A stretch of 64,000 nucleotides of DNA from the NCBI GenBank assembly GCA_037903355.1, contig JBAJFE010000039.1:868001-932000 (forward strand). Direction: 5' to 3'. A model generated the notes under the pieces. It worked only from the letters and a program-made list of their open reading frames with translations. It was not told where the DNA came from and did not search any database. Each line of letters opens with the position of its first letter. Position 1 is the first letter of the stretch. Positions 1 through 10,960 of the stretch are shown here, piece after piece. The stretch comes from Trichuris trichiura (taxonomy: Eukaryota; Nematoda; Enoplea; Trichinellida; Trichuridae). Both the position numbers and the translations under genes were made by a program.

Positions 1-520
1 AATGCCAAATTTTCCTAGATTAACTACTAGATAATTATATCTAAAGACAACTTTACCGATTGAGAGAAATGGTTTTCGCTGTTGCCTTTGGAAAGAGGAT
101 ATTTGTCTCTGTTCTATTATCGACCTCTGCATCCACTTCAATTCACTCACGTCGTAGTTCATGTGGAGGTTGAAATGTTGAAAGACGGATTTCCTGTTAA
201 AACTTTAAGCCAACATAGCACGTCTGCTCATTGGCTTAAGTACAGTACGCTTAGGCATTTCCGAACTGGTCGGATGATAAAGCAAAGAAGAGGCTACTTT
301 TTCCGTAAATACGGTTTTTTAAATTACCATTTCGTGCAGCCTTCAAAAAAGCAGTAGCGCTTTTGTGTTCGCGTGCAGCGGGCGCCGAGAGAAAGCGCCA
401 AAGGCCAACCGTAACCGAATAGAATTTTCACAGTCTAAACAAAGTGCAAGAAAGGTCAAGTTCCAACTTAAGCGACAATTGCATCAGTTCCGGAACGCCG
501 ACGCGACCGTTACTTGCTTG

Positions 521-747
521 GAGCATTCGGTTCCACGCTTGGGCGATTCCTTGGGGGGACCCATTTGGGTCGTGTTCGTTTTTCCTGACTTCATGCCGTT
601 TTTGTCTGGACGGATTGGCATTTGCTTTTCCATCCACTTGGCACGGCACCAGTTAAGCCTTTCCTTAAGGGCTCCAATGGCGCGCTGTATGTGTTTTAAA
701 ATCGTCCATTCCGCATTAAAGCCGAAAATAGTATCGTAGGTGATCAC
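521..747 (-). CDS. possible coding exon downstream of dyc-1, unassigned
   Basis: An open minus-strand frame starts just after the last dyc-1 stop and looks protein-like: it carries an amphipathic stretch with AEWTILKHIQRAIGALKERL, then a Lys/Pro-rich tail, and ends at a plausible donor (CAA/GTAACG), the same kind of donor used by a dyc-1 exon at 2350. It could be an extra 3' exon of dyc-1 in an alternative transcript or the end of another gene. I could not find a phase-compatible acceptor linking it to the dyc-1 frame, so the assignment is open. I recognise no domain. Confidence 0.25.
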
Positions 748-3700
748 CGATTTCCGTGAGCTGACGCTTGAGCAGCTTGCGCGGTTTGGTCACCACCGCC
801 TCCTTTGTTACCGTGGTTTTGATCCGAAGTCGTCGAGCTGACTACGCTAGGGTCGCTGAGCCGTTGTTTCAGAGCGAATTCGTGAAGCGGCGCTTTATGG
901 ACGCCTTGTTTCCTCAATTCTTCAGTTGCCAAGGGTGGGACCACCTTGGGACCTCCGAGAAGGGCAGTTAATCTTGATTCATTTTCCGTGCGTCCTGCTG
1001 ACCCAATATGATTTTCAACAACGGGCAACCGGTTGCCAAGCGCCGCTAGCAAGCTCGGATCTAATTTCTTTGACAACAGTAAGTTGTCTGACGTGATTTG
1101 TTTCTTCACTAACTTTAGCGGATGGCGAGCCTTGTTTACGTGACCGCCAATGGGACTCTCGGTTGCCGAGGCCATTTTAGCGCTTCCAACAGCCCTCAGT
1201 GTGTTGCTCCCAAATCGAACCGGTGAAGAGGAGGCCTCAACGGCAACTTTCTCCGTTGGGGTCTCTTTTGGCAGCTCCTTCAGTTCGGTCACGCTGGCAT
1301 GAGCTCTGGTCGCTTTTTCCCTTGGGGGAATCGACTCAAACCTTTCGACGCCAGCCTTAGGCAGTCCTTTAAGCCTTTGATCGAAGCTTGACACGGTAAT
1401 GGCGCGAGCAAGCTTCGAAACCGGAGCAGGACCGGTTCTACGTCCCGTCGCTACCGGAGGGGATTGGCGCCCGCCGTACTTGGAAACCGCAGGGCTGACG
1501 AAGACGTTCAACTCCTTTTTACTTCCATACTTCACCGGAGAGGAGATGCCCCTTTCGGCGTACTGTTGAGCCATGGCACTAAGGGCAGCCGCGTATTTGG
1601 TCGTTATATCCAATTCGGAAGAGCTATAGTCCGACGTGGCCGTGTCGCTAGTTTCTGTCCCTGACGTGGCTACATTACCTTGGCCAGCTACGGTCAAAGC
1701 TCCTAAAGAAAGCAATATTAATATGCAAAGCAGTCCGAAGTAACTGAAAAGCGATAGTTTGCAAGCAGGCGTGTTGGTTAATGGGCTTTGGAAAGATTTT
1801 TGAGAAAAAAAGTAAAAGAATGCCTTGATTCGACTTTGGAGCCGTCGACCCAATGGGTTCGTTTTTCAAATTGGAAGCGTCCGCAGCTGGTGCTCGTTCG
1901 TCTCGCTTAAGCTTGTTAGCCAGCTGACTTTGCTGCTGTTGCAGCAACTGCTGACGCACAACGGCCGCGGTGTCGATGATGCTTTTTTGAAGAGCAGAAG
2001 AGGTCGGTAAAATCGCGGCGCCTTCCTGCTCCGAAGGGGCAGACTTCTAAAAAAAAAAGTTTAGTAAGAGAAGTGCACCGTAAAGATGGTTAAAAGTAAG
2101 CTTTGACGAAGAGCATATTGTTAGTCTATGGACGTGGAGAAGTGTGAATATGTTTACCAGAAGCGTTGGAATGTTCGGGTTTGTCGAGGCGCCGACAATT
2201 CTCGTTTCAAGCATTTGTAGCCTGGATACAAGTGAATGCACTTGTTCTATTAGCTCCTTATTAGCCATCAACAGTTGTTGAGTTCGACTCTGTAACCAAA
2301 AAAAAGGGGCGCTACTCCTTCGAGCTAAAACTGGATAAAGGAACCGTACTTGAGATTCTAGTCTCGCAGTTGTTTCCACCGACAACTGCTCCCTAAGGAG
2401 ATTGACTTGAGCAATGGCCACCTACAAAAAAGCAATGTCGTTTAAATCCTTTACTCAGCGGCTGTGTCTATGTTACCTGCGCCTGTTGTTGAGCTTGGTC
2501 GAGTTGAGCCCGCAGGACGGTTAAATTAAAATTTTCCATTGCTCGACCAAGCGTCGTAGGCTGTGAGGTGGATGGCGCTCCAGGGTCCGGAACGCATGGT
2601 GCTGCTGACAATGGCATAGGACTGGAGATCCTTTCGGGGGAGAAGAAACCGGCAGGGCTTGCAAACAGCTGCTGCACCGGAGGTACGCCACCGCTGTACA
2701 TGTAAGAAGGCGGCGACGAAATATTGAATGGAAATAAACCGCGCACCGACGACGTCGGGCTTAACGGACTGAGCAAGTCGCTCGTTTCTCGCCCCATGCT
2801 GTTATACTGAGACCATGCGGTCTGTGCGGGTAGGGCACCTGACCAAGTTTGGCTGTACGGGAAGCCTGGCTGCTGCTGCTGTTGCTGCTGCTGAGCAGCT
2901 GATACTTGGGGTGTGCATACTACTGCACCGGGTACACCTCCCTCAGTAGGCATCTGAGATGGTCCGGCAACCGCAACTGGTAAGCCGCCAAAGGCTGCCT
3001 GCTGACCAGGTATCATCCGAATCGGCTGCTGCTGCTGCTGCTGGGAGCTGGCAGCGGGAGGCACAACTGGAATGTTGCTAGAGGGTATGGACGCAATGGA
3101 CGGTGACTTGTCGCTGACACCGGCGCTGCTTCCTGGCAAACCGTACTTCGTGGCGCCACTGCTCGCGCTCGAGCTACTCTGTTCCGCTGGTGCAGCCGAC
3201 TGGAAAAAGTAGCCTTGCAAAAGGGTCCCTGTATGCTATGCATCCTTTTCATTTTACCAAGGAAGTGCCCGCAGCTGCGGCTATTCCAATGTCGCTTGTC
3301 ATCGACGTCCTGTGCTTTAGTGGTGGCGGATGGGCAGTTGGGGCCTTTTCAACCGTCTTCAAAATACCAGAAGTTTCCGGCTTTTCCTTGTCGGCCTGAG
3401 GCACGCGGGAGGCCTGGGAAGGTTCGGGAATGTCGAACTTCACTGCAAAATACCCACTTTGGACAACATGCCCGCCATCAGCATGCAATATATTCCGTAC
3501 GGACAAACCTTTCGGAAGATGCGATGACATTATTAACGTTTATAAATTGGCGGTGATCGACTAAGCAAAAGATGTTTTAGTGTTTACTGGGGGGAGCGCA
3601 CGGCGGGAGAGGAAGTTAGGATATATTATTTGTTTTGATTTTTCTTTTGGCACTTTTACCAAGCGGCTCCTCCGCAACGGATGAGGGAGCGCTGTTTAAC

Positions 3701-6700
3701 TTGCGCATTATCAATGGCGGTTGGAAACAAGTGTTCACCTTTGTCTGCGGTTGTCGGTTCGGCAGCCGGCGCTTGGCCGCTGGGACCAGCCGCCGGAGGC
3801 TCGCGTGAACCTTCATCATCTGCTTCTTCTTCTTCCTCCACCTCATCGTTTTGCTCGGTGTTGATCTTGTGGCAGACCTCGAATGCCTGACCAATCGTTC
3901 GCACGATGCGGATTGCCTGACTCTGAAAAGCGGAAATTAATTGGTGCAGTTATGCCATCATTCAACCATTCGAATTGGACCAAGGTTACTACTGGCAGGA
4001 AACATTGTGGGCCCAAAAAATATTCAACAAATACTACGTATCGGAAAGGGGCGCGGACCAACTTTTCGTCTATATCCGTCGGCTTATGATCACCGTCAGC
4101 GATAGCCGGAAGCAAAGGCTCCCAAGGGCACGTCCCGGAGGAAGTGAACGGCAAGCATTGACGATAGTGCGGAAACGGCCGTAGGCTAAAGTACGATTAG
4201 CGCAGCCAGCGAAAAAACCTATTCTAAAAGCTTAATCTGTCATTGTGCGCGCCAGCTGGTACGCGTTCTTAGGCAAACGCGAAGGTGAAATACCGTGATT
4301 GTCAGCGCATGGCGAAAGTGAATTCTGTTGATCTTAAAAGAACTCGAAGCCCAAATAGGGTAGACTTTTTTCCAAAGGAACGAAAAAACCGATAGCGCGC
4401 GGCCGCCTGTCCAAAGACTCGCTGGCATCAGTATTTTGAGCAACCATGGCCCGGTTGGGAGAGCTTTGAAATGTTAGATGTAAAAACGTGCAATACTTGG
4501 GGCAATCACTGAAAACGAGAGCGCAACGCGATTCCGGCAAGGGAAAGGACCAAGCGCGTTCATTTATCTGCACTCGTACCTCGAGCTCCGGGTCTTCGTC
4601 CAAAACGGGAGTCCGTTCCAAGGCATCCTTGGACCACTGGGCAAATTTCGGTTTGCTCAACTTAATAGAGCCCGCATCAGCGGATGACCGCCGTTTCGAC
4701 ATCAATCGCAAATAGTAAAAGCGGCTCGCGTCCGTGGTCATCTTGCTTTTCCCCGAAGAGGGAATTTTTCACAAAAAAAAATTAAAATGAACAAAACTTG
4801 AAGAAGGGCAATGCTTGGTCGACGATGACGATGACGACGATAAGGGTAACAGCGGCAGGTAGGCTCGTTTTCGCACACCCGAAAACGGTGTGATTCAGAG
4901 ATAGGGAACTTTGCTTGTTGTTGTCAAATAGGACGACGGTCGAGTCGACGACGATGCCAAAGTCGACGCATGATGATGACGGGGCGGGCGCAGCAAGTGG
5001 GTCGGGCCGCTTTCCAGGTGCTGCGCCTGTTTCGAGCTTTTATGACTCCGACTCGATCAAACGTTGGCATCTATCGGCGCAACAGCGACTCTATCGGTCG
5101 CCACAGCAGCGTGAAAGTTATAAGATAGCAAATAGGTACTTCTTTCGCTCGCTCTCTCTTTCTCCCTCTCTCTCTCTCTTACTCCCTTTCACTTGCGTAA
5201 AGAAGTTGAAGAAGAAGAAAAAGAAGAAAAGAAAAGGTGAGATGATGACGCTAAGATGTCGACGAAAGACCACTTGCGGCAAAGAAGGAGCATCGCTGTA
5301 ATTGTTTGCAATTATGAGTAAACAAGTAAATATATGTAGTACAAGTATAAATAAACGCTAGCTGTTTTCACTTTGCTAGCAAACTGCTTCGCACTGTCAT
5401 ATATACTTCGCCTTTTAGGCATCTGGTTGGTTGCCTTCGTAGGACGATACAAAATGGGGTACTTTTTTCATCAGTGCATTTACACCACAGCATCTCCGCT
5501 CGACATGATAGCAGCAGCAGCAGCAGCGGCAGCAACAGCAGTTGTTTGTTTGTATGTGTGCCTATTTTTGATCTGTTTCGTTTTGTCGCTACATTATCCA
5601 TCTTTTGCCTGATCGGCATTGAGAGTTGTTGTTGACACAATCGAGCGACAGTCGCTTGGTTGGAGGCTATTTATTCTTTTTGATTAGATGCCGAAATAGT
5701 AGCGGACAAGTGGGGCGCACAGCAGCAAGAAAAAAGACAAGAACAGGCAGCCTGGAAGCTATACGCTCAGTGGTCGAAGTGGTTCACCTACGCTTAGTAT
5801 TGCCTCCTACTCTTTTTCTTCTTCTTCTTCTACACCAATAGGCAGATCACCACACAACTTACCAACTGCGCGCGCGTCTGCTTGGCTGATGCCGCTGGCA
5901 AACGGAAAACGCGCTAGACGAAGAGGACGACCACCATCACTGGGATAGTTTTAAAATGAAGGAATAAGACGACTCTGCAAAGCTGTTACAATTCGTTATT
6001 GCTGCGTCAGAAGGCCACGTAGCGGTTGTGAACGTTGCTGGACTCCTCTATGCGCTACCAACAGTCAAACCATTGTGTATATCATATGTCGTCAATGCCA
6101 AGTGAGATCTCTCACTCCTGGGTGCGATAGAGAGCGAGAGAAAGAGAGAGAGCGAGTAGAAGAAGGCTTTCACTGGTTGCGACAACGTTGCTCCGTTCAC
6201 ACAGGAACCGCTGGGCCCAGTTCACAACGACTTTTGAAACGCAATCACGTCTGCTGACGTGTCAATCAGGGGGGAAAAAGTCACGCTTGGCGAGTGCACA
6301 CGTCTTGCCAACTGGAGCGAAGGTATTTTGTTTTCTTAATCAATCTCGCCAAGACGGCCCAACGTCGAATGGGAAAGCGGGCACCGCAGACGAGTTACAA
6401 GCATCAATCATCTTGTTCAACCGCTCTTGTGGCGGAGACACAACTATGACACTTTTTCATACGTCCACACATCGAGAACCCAACGAGGACACGCGCCAGC
6501 TGAAATGTAAGTACGCGAAGTGGATGGAGTTTGGAAGAATTGCAACTTCGCGCCCCACACCTGTCCCCGACTGCAAGGTTCTTCACAACTGGAGAAGAAC
6601 AACACGGAATGTACATAAGCGCCGTCTTACTTTCTTTCGCATTCTGCATCTTCACGAATGGAAGACTTGTTGAGAAAGAGCGCCAATTTTCAAAATGCAT

Positions 6701-9700
6701 GGCAAAGAAACGTTCCAACACGTCGGCATAAATAATTGGCAAAATCGTAAAAAAGGTAACTGAAGTCGTCATTTGGTTTGAGAGAGAAAGATTTGCATTT
6801 CCTCCTCCTATGTCAAACGAAGCAACACGATCATGCTGGAACTGAAAGTTAGCTTGGCATAACGTCATCCGGCATTAGTGTTGAAATAGCAGTTGTCACC
6901 CTCCATGCCGCCGCTTAGCGCTTATGCAAATGGGGAATTGACCTACTACGAATAACGTTGACTCGAATCATAGAGCGCTCATCATCCGTTCGGGATTCGT
7001 TACGCGCTGACGAAGGAGTCAATCCAAAGGGATATTTGAAAAAGCTGTCAAAATTGACCGCATAGCCATTCCAAAAGAAAGGGATCAGCTCAGTTTTCAT
7101 TCACGCTTTGGCGTTATGGCGCCGTATGGGCTTGCTTTTCTTGTTGTCAAAATGAGTGTGGGAATGAAAAAATTTCAAGACGAGAAAAGAGTGCGCAACG
7201 GAGAAATATGACAATGCCGAAAAGCGGCGGTTTCATTCACCGCGCGGATGGCACCTGACCCGACCGTCTCTTTTGCCGGAAAACTTTGTAACCAGTTCGC
7301 TGGTGCGTCTAAAGCTAAGGGATTGAGAGAAAAGTTTTAAATAACCAAGACGGCGCCACGGTGTCGAAGCTATGTTTCTTCAGCGGTGGAATTGCTCACT
7401 TGCCCGGAACCAAATACGTTCGCATGCGCCGCATTCTTTAGTCGTTGAATACTATTAGACAAAAAGTTCACTTTGGCCACCAGTAGAAGCGACCCCTGCG
7501 TAGAACCTATTCGCCCAGTTGGTTCCCAAGGCTTGCGGATATAAGCAACGTTGCAAGCATATGCGTTCGCAAATTCGAGATCAACCCGTCAAGCAAAAGG
7601 TTAACATCATTGCTGATGCGCGCAAGATGATTGGGAAGACAAAAATATTTTTGGCATTTCCGTATAAATTCCAAAGTGAAGTGCACCGACCGCATTTACG
7701 GACAGAAGAAGGAAGGACGCTAAAGTTTCGCACCTGTTTGCCAGTAGCCTTGGCCAATGAATACGAAGTGTCATTGTTATTACCTTTTTTGAGCATTTGA
7801 ACACGTTGCATTTGAATGTATTGTTGACACCGTCTCTGGCGATGTAGCTGAAAATCTGCAGATCCTGCGAATCGTGCGACACGTAGAATATCCTGAAGAT
7901 ACGAGCATGATAACGCTACGCTGCTTCACTTTGCAATGCCGAACGTAAGAACTCAAAGTCGCATTAGATTTGGCTTATCTCAATTTTGATGACAGATTAG
8001 ATATGTGCCATAGCGAAAGGGCAATGAGAAAACCCATTTGAAATTATTAAAGCTGTACGCATCATACCTGTAGATTGGGTGGAACATGACTAGACACTCG
8101 CTTTCGTCCCAGGCGCCTTTGTGCTTCTGAAGAAAAGGGTTATCATCTCGGTGAGACGAACGTGCTGGATGTGCTCTTTTTAAAGATACACAGAATTTAC
8201 ACGGATGCCGTCAAAGGAAATAGCAGTTTTAAGGCGAGAAAAGACCTTGACGTGTTAGCATGAGAAGAACCGCAGCTATGAAACCAACTTTAGCTTTACA
8301 TTCAAGACAAAACGAAGACTTCGCGAAAGTAAGTAAATTATTGGCGGTTTACGGTGTTACATATAGGCTTACTGCTTCTTGTTAAAACTATAAAGTTACG
8401 ACTTAGCTACTTTTCTATTATTTATTCGTCAACTCTTAACTCGTTTCAGCCTAATCAAAAGTCATTATTTTAAAAGTCACCTGCCAATCTTGTTTACTGT
8501 AGATCTTGCGAACCTTTACAGATTGCGCATTAGCATTTCTTGAAAGCAGTCCTGAGCCAATTAAGGCAAGCGTACTAATTTGCATATTAATATAAGAAGA
8601 AACAAAATCACAATGGCATTTAAGCAGTAGTTAAAGTACTATTTACGCTCTTGTGCTCCTTCTCATTTAACAATCAATGCGCGGACGCACTAAGTTCAAA
8701 AGGTTAAGCCCAGAAAGCGGACATAAGATTTTGAAAAGCATACCTTAACTGGCACTGTAGTTGAAATCTTAACCTGTCAATCATTTTTTGAGCTACAGTC
8801 AGCAAAGACTACTTTTCTAACATTTGAAACAGCGCTTTTTTCCTTGACAATTGAATTGCAGAAACAAGCTGCAATTTCAACTTCGAAAAAGGAGAATTAG
8901 TCTAAGCATTTCTGGTTTGCTATCTTAAGCATATCGTGTCTCAAGCAGCGGAGCTACCTCCGAAGCCGAAAAGCTAAGAACGCATAAGTCAAGAACTTTA
9001 AGTAAAATTAGAGGCTATAAACTATTGCGAAGTCAATTGGAAGTGCAAGTTGAAAAATATCGCCACCATTAATTACATTAGGTAGGCTACGTGTTGTTAT
9101 TTCAGCGGAGCGCTGAGTCCAAAAACGCTACTAACCTTTTTGCGATTTTGCATAATAACTTTGATACCGTCGACCGAGATGATCAAATCCACCTTTTTCT
9201 TACTGATTCCGCGGGCTTTGAATTCGTACTGTAAAAATGAACGTGAATACAACAGCAGCGGTCTGTCAATTATATTCTACCCTGACGCGACGCATGGCAG
9301 CGACTATTTCGATACGACTGGCTGGCCGAAACATTTCCATACTTCCTATGTACTGAAAAGTAAAAAAAACTAATAAATTAATCTTGAAGAAAGGAAAAAT
9401 AATCGGTCTCGCCTTAATTTTATGCTTACGTCTGTACCGTACTGCAAAGGAAGGTTTTTAAAAAATAATAAACAAGAGCCAGTGCGGCAAATCGCAAACA
9501 GTGAACATTCAAAAACGCAGGTTTTCGGAAGTAAAGTTAGAGCATGCAGGAATAGTGACAACAGTGGTAGCGGGTTGCGTCTGGTTGGCCCCCTTAGGCG
9601 AAAACAACAAAAGCTCGATAAAAAGGCGAAAAAATATCCAAACTATTCTAAGGGAGGATTCCATTTTATAAAGAGCTGAGTTGCCAGTACCGCCTATTCG

Positions 9701-10960
9701 ATTATTTGACGTAAATTTATACAGCTGACGTTTGCGGATTGAAGCTGAATTTCCAGTTCGGAACAATGCTCTCGAAGGAGGGAACTCGAGCCTAGCGGGC
9801 TTGAGGGGTTCAACTACCAAAAAACGCAAGGTCAATATCCCTCCGCTGCCACGTTGCAAAGCACTTATAACGGGATAGTCTCGGGAAGATAAAATTAGCC
9901 TGTCAATTATTACAGCAGAAAGCTGTGCAACATTTTTCCAACCCACTGAAGTATTGCTAAAGAAAGAGAGGGAAACAGAAAGGGGGAAAGACGAGAAGCA
10001 GAAAGGTCCGTTTGTCAGCCAAGCATGTTGCTCCGTGACAGCACCTCGGTGTTGATGAATAATCGCCACCTTCGGAGTGCAAAGTTTGACAAATTCACGT
10101 GGTTTGATTTTGGCTGCCCTGAGCCTGTGGCAGACGAAGCCTGGCTCACAGCCGCCATTTCCCCGTCATTCCAACCGGCAACGTTAAACTGCCTCTATTC
10201 CTGTTGCTGCAACGCTCGACTGGCAACGCGGAGCAGAGGCGAACGTCCACGCCAAGCTTGAGGAACTTCAGAGGATTTTGCCTAACCTAGCTCGGTGGCT
10301 TCATTTTCGGTCTACCGCGACGGCTCGAAACTAGATTGCTCAAGTTTAGAAACAAAAGAAAAATTCCGCTTTGTTGTTAGTACCTGCACATTATTAATGC
10401 AATTCAAACATTTGATTACTGTAGGTACGGCAGACAGTAGTTAAGTGTTTTCAAGCAGGCAGAGAAGCGAGATTGGGTTGCGCAAAAACAAAAAGACACA
10501 AGCCAGTGACTGTCTAAGACGAAATCGCTTCTAAGCGTAAGGAATCATAAAACGATTTTGTAAGGCTATCACGAGCGACAAATTTTCTAGTCATCAGCGT
10601 GATCCGTTAAGGAAAGCGGCGAGCAGAGTGGAGCGGAGGTTGTCGCGTGGTTGGTTTCAAAGGTGGGCGGATATGAATGCGCTCCTTTGGAAAACTATTG
10701 CTTGCTCCGTGAGGCTGCCGAAGTTCCGGCTGCCCTTTGCATGCAAAACAGCAACATAGCTCCTATCGTCATCAATCACCAGTACGAAGCAGGAACGGAA
10801 GGGGAACGACATCGTGCTTGTCGATGATATCGAACAGGTGCAGCCTCACCTTCGCCTCGAAATGGATTCCATGCTGGAAAGCCACTTCGTTGTACAACGG
10901 AATACAGGGGTCGTAAGGGTCTTCGGTAATCGAGTCGTACTGGCCATGCTTTGTTGGCAT
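744..10960 (-). CDS. dyc-1: DYC-1/NOS1AP (CAPON) PTB-domain adaptor
   Basis: PTB adaptor of the CAPON family. In C. elegans DYC-1 acts with dystrobrevin in muscle; mammalian NOS1AP binds nNOS. Proposed coding exons (minus): 10850-10960, 9281-9352, 9136-9228, 8068-8126, 7784-7892, 3739-3922, 3258-3442, 2477-3199, 2350-2421, 2158-2289, 1824-2046, 744-1702; phases agree at every junction, giving about 970 aa. The PTB domain (about residues 20-170) is recognisable from the start [56 protein letters not shown] and [15 protein letters not shown] Glu-rich then Gln/Ser/Pro-rich middle with CAG tracts follows, then the conserved coiled coil ([20 protein letters not shown]). The 1824 junction needs a GC donor. 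The C-terminal third is low-complexity, and no clear PDZ-binding tail is seen. Family identity is firm; the last two exons are less so. Confidence 0.93.
2868..3042. repeat. CAG/CTG trinucleotide tracts inside dyc-1
   Basis: Two short runs of CTG on the plus strand (about 2868-2894 and 3028-3042) encode polyglutamine in the dyc-1 minus-strand frame. They are interrupted and short, so they are ordinary low-complexity coding repeats. Confidence 0.8.
4580..4741 (-). CDS. candidate alternative first exon of dyc-1
   Basis: ATG-initiated 54-codon segment inside the 3.9-kb dyc-1 intron (3923-7783), same strand as dyc-1. It reads from [10 protein letters not shown] to DEDPELE and ends at a consensus-like donor (GAG/GTACGAG) in phase 0. 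The next dyc-1 exon (3922, starting [11 protein letters not shown]) also begins in phase 0, so joining them keeps the frame open and would give an N-terminally truncated DYC-1 lacking most of the PTB domain. Mammalian NOS1AP has a comparable short form from an internal start. Without transcript data it could instead be an unrelated open frame. Confidence 0.4.
4820..4845. repeat. GACGAT-type microsatellite
   Basis: A short run of GACGATGACGATGACGACGAT lies in the dyc-1 intron, between the candidate alternative first exon (minus) and a plus-strand open frame. Confidence 0.6.
4954..5133 (+). CDS. possible plus-strand first exon in dyc-1 intron
   Basis: ATG-initiated frame ([16 protein letters not shown]...) of about 60 codons, ending at a plausible donor (AATAG/GTACTT) just before a CT-rich tract. 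It diverges from the minus-strand exon at 4580-4741, with about 210 bp between the two ATGs. The composition is Ser/Gly/Asp-rich and I recognise no domain. No downstream exon was identified, so this may be a nested gene's first exon or chance. Confidence 0.2.
5152..5240. repeat. CT-rich and GAA-rich simple repeats
   Basis: A (CT)n-rich tract (about 5152-5185) is followed by an interrupted GAA/AAG tract (about 5205-5237) in the dyc-1 intron. Confidence 0.75.
5242..7783. other. dyc-1 intron, no further gene seen
   Basis: Intronic sequence between the 3739-3922 and 7784-7892 dyc-1 exons. It holds simple repeats (AGC-type near 5513-5540, TTC-type near 5815-5830, GA-type near 6128-6157) and several chance open frames. 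No domain or exon could be supported. Confidence 0.6.

Noticed and set aside
1690..1853. Hydrophobic N-terminus of a long minus-strand frame (start near 1853) read as a signal or membrane segment
   Set aside because: It is read-through of the last dyc-1 intron; the part downstream of about 1702 is the real dyc-1 C-terminal exon.
3843..4154. Minus-strand frame overlapping the intron boundary of the dyc-1 PTB exon
   Set aside because: It covers the acceptor at 3923 in another frame; the spliced PTB exon explains the region.
9509..10069. 186-codon minus-strand frame in a dyc-1 intron
   Set aside because: No ATG-based start supported and no domain; it sits between two well-supported dyc-1 exons (9352 and 10850).
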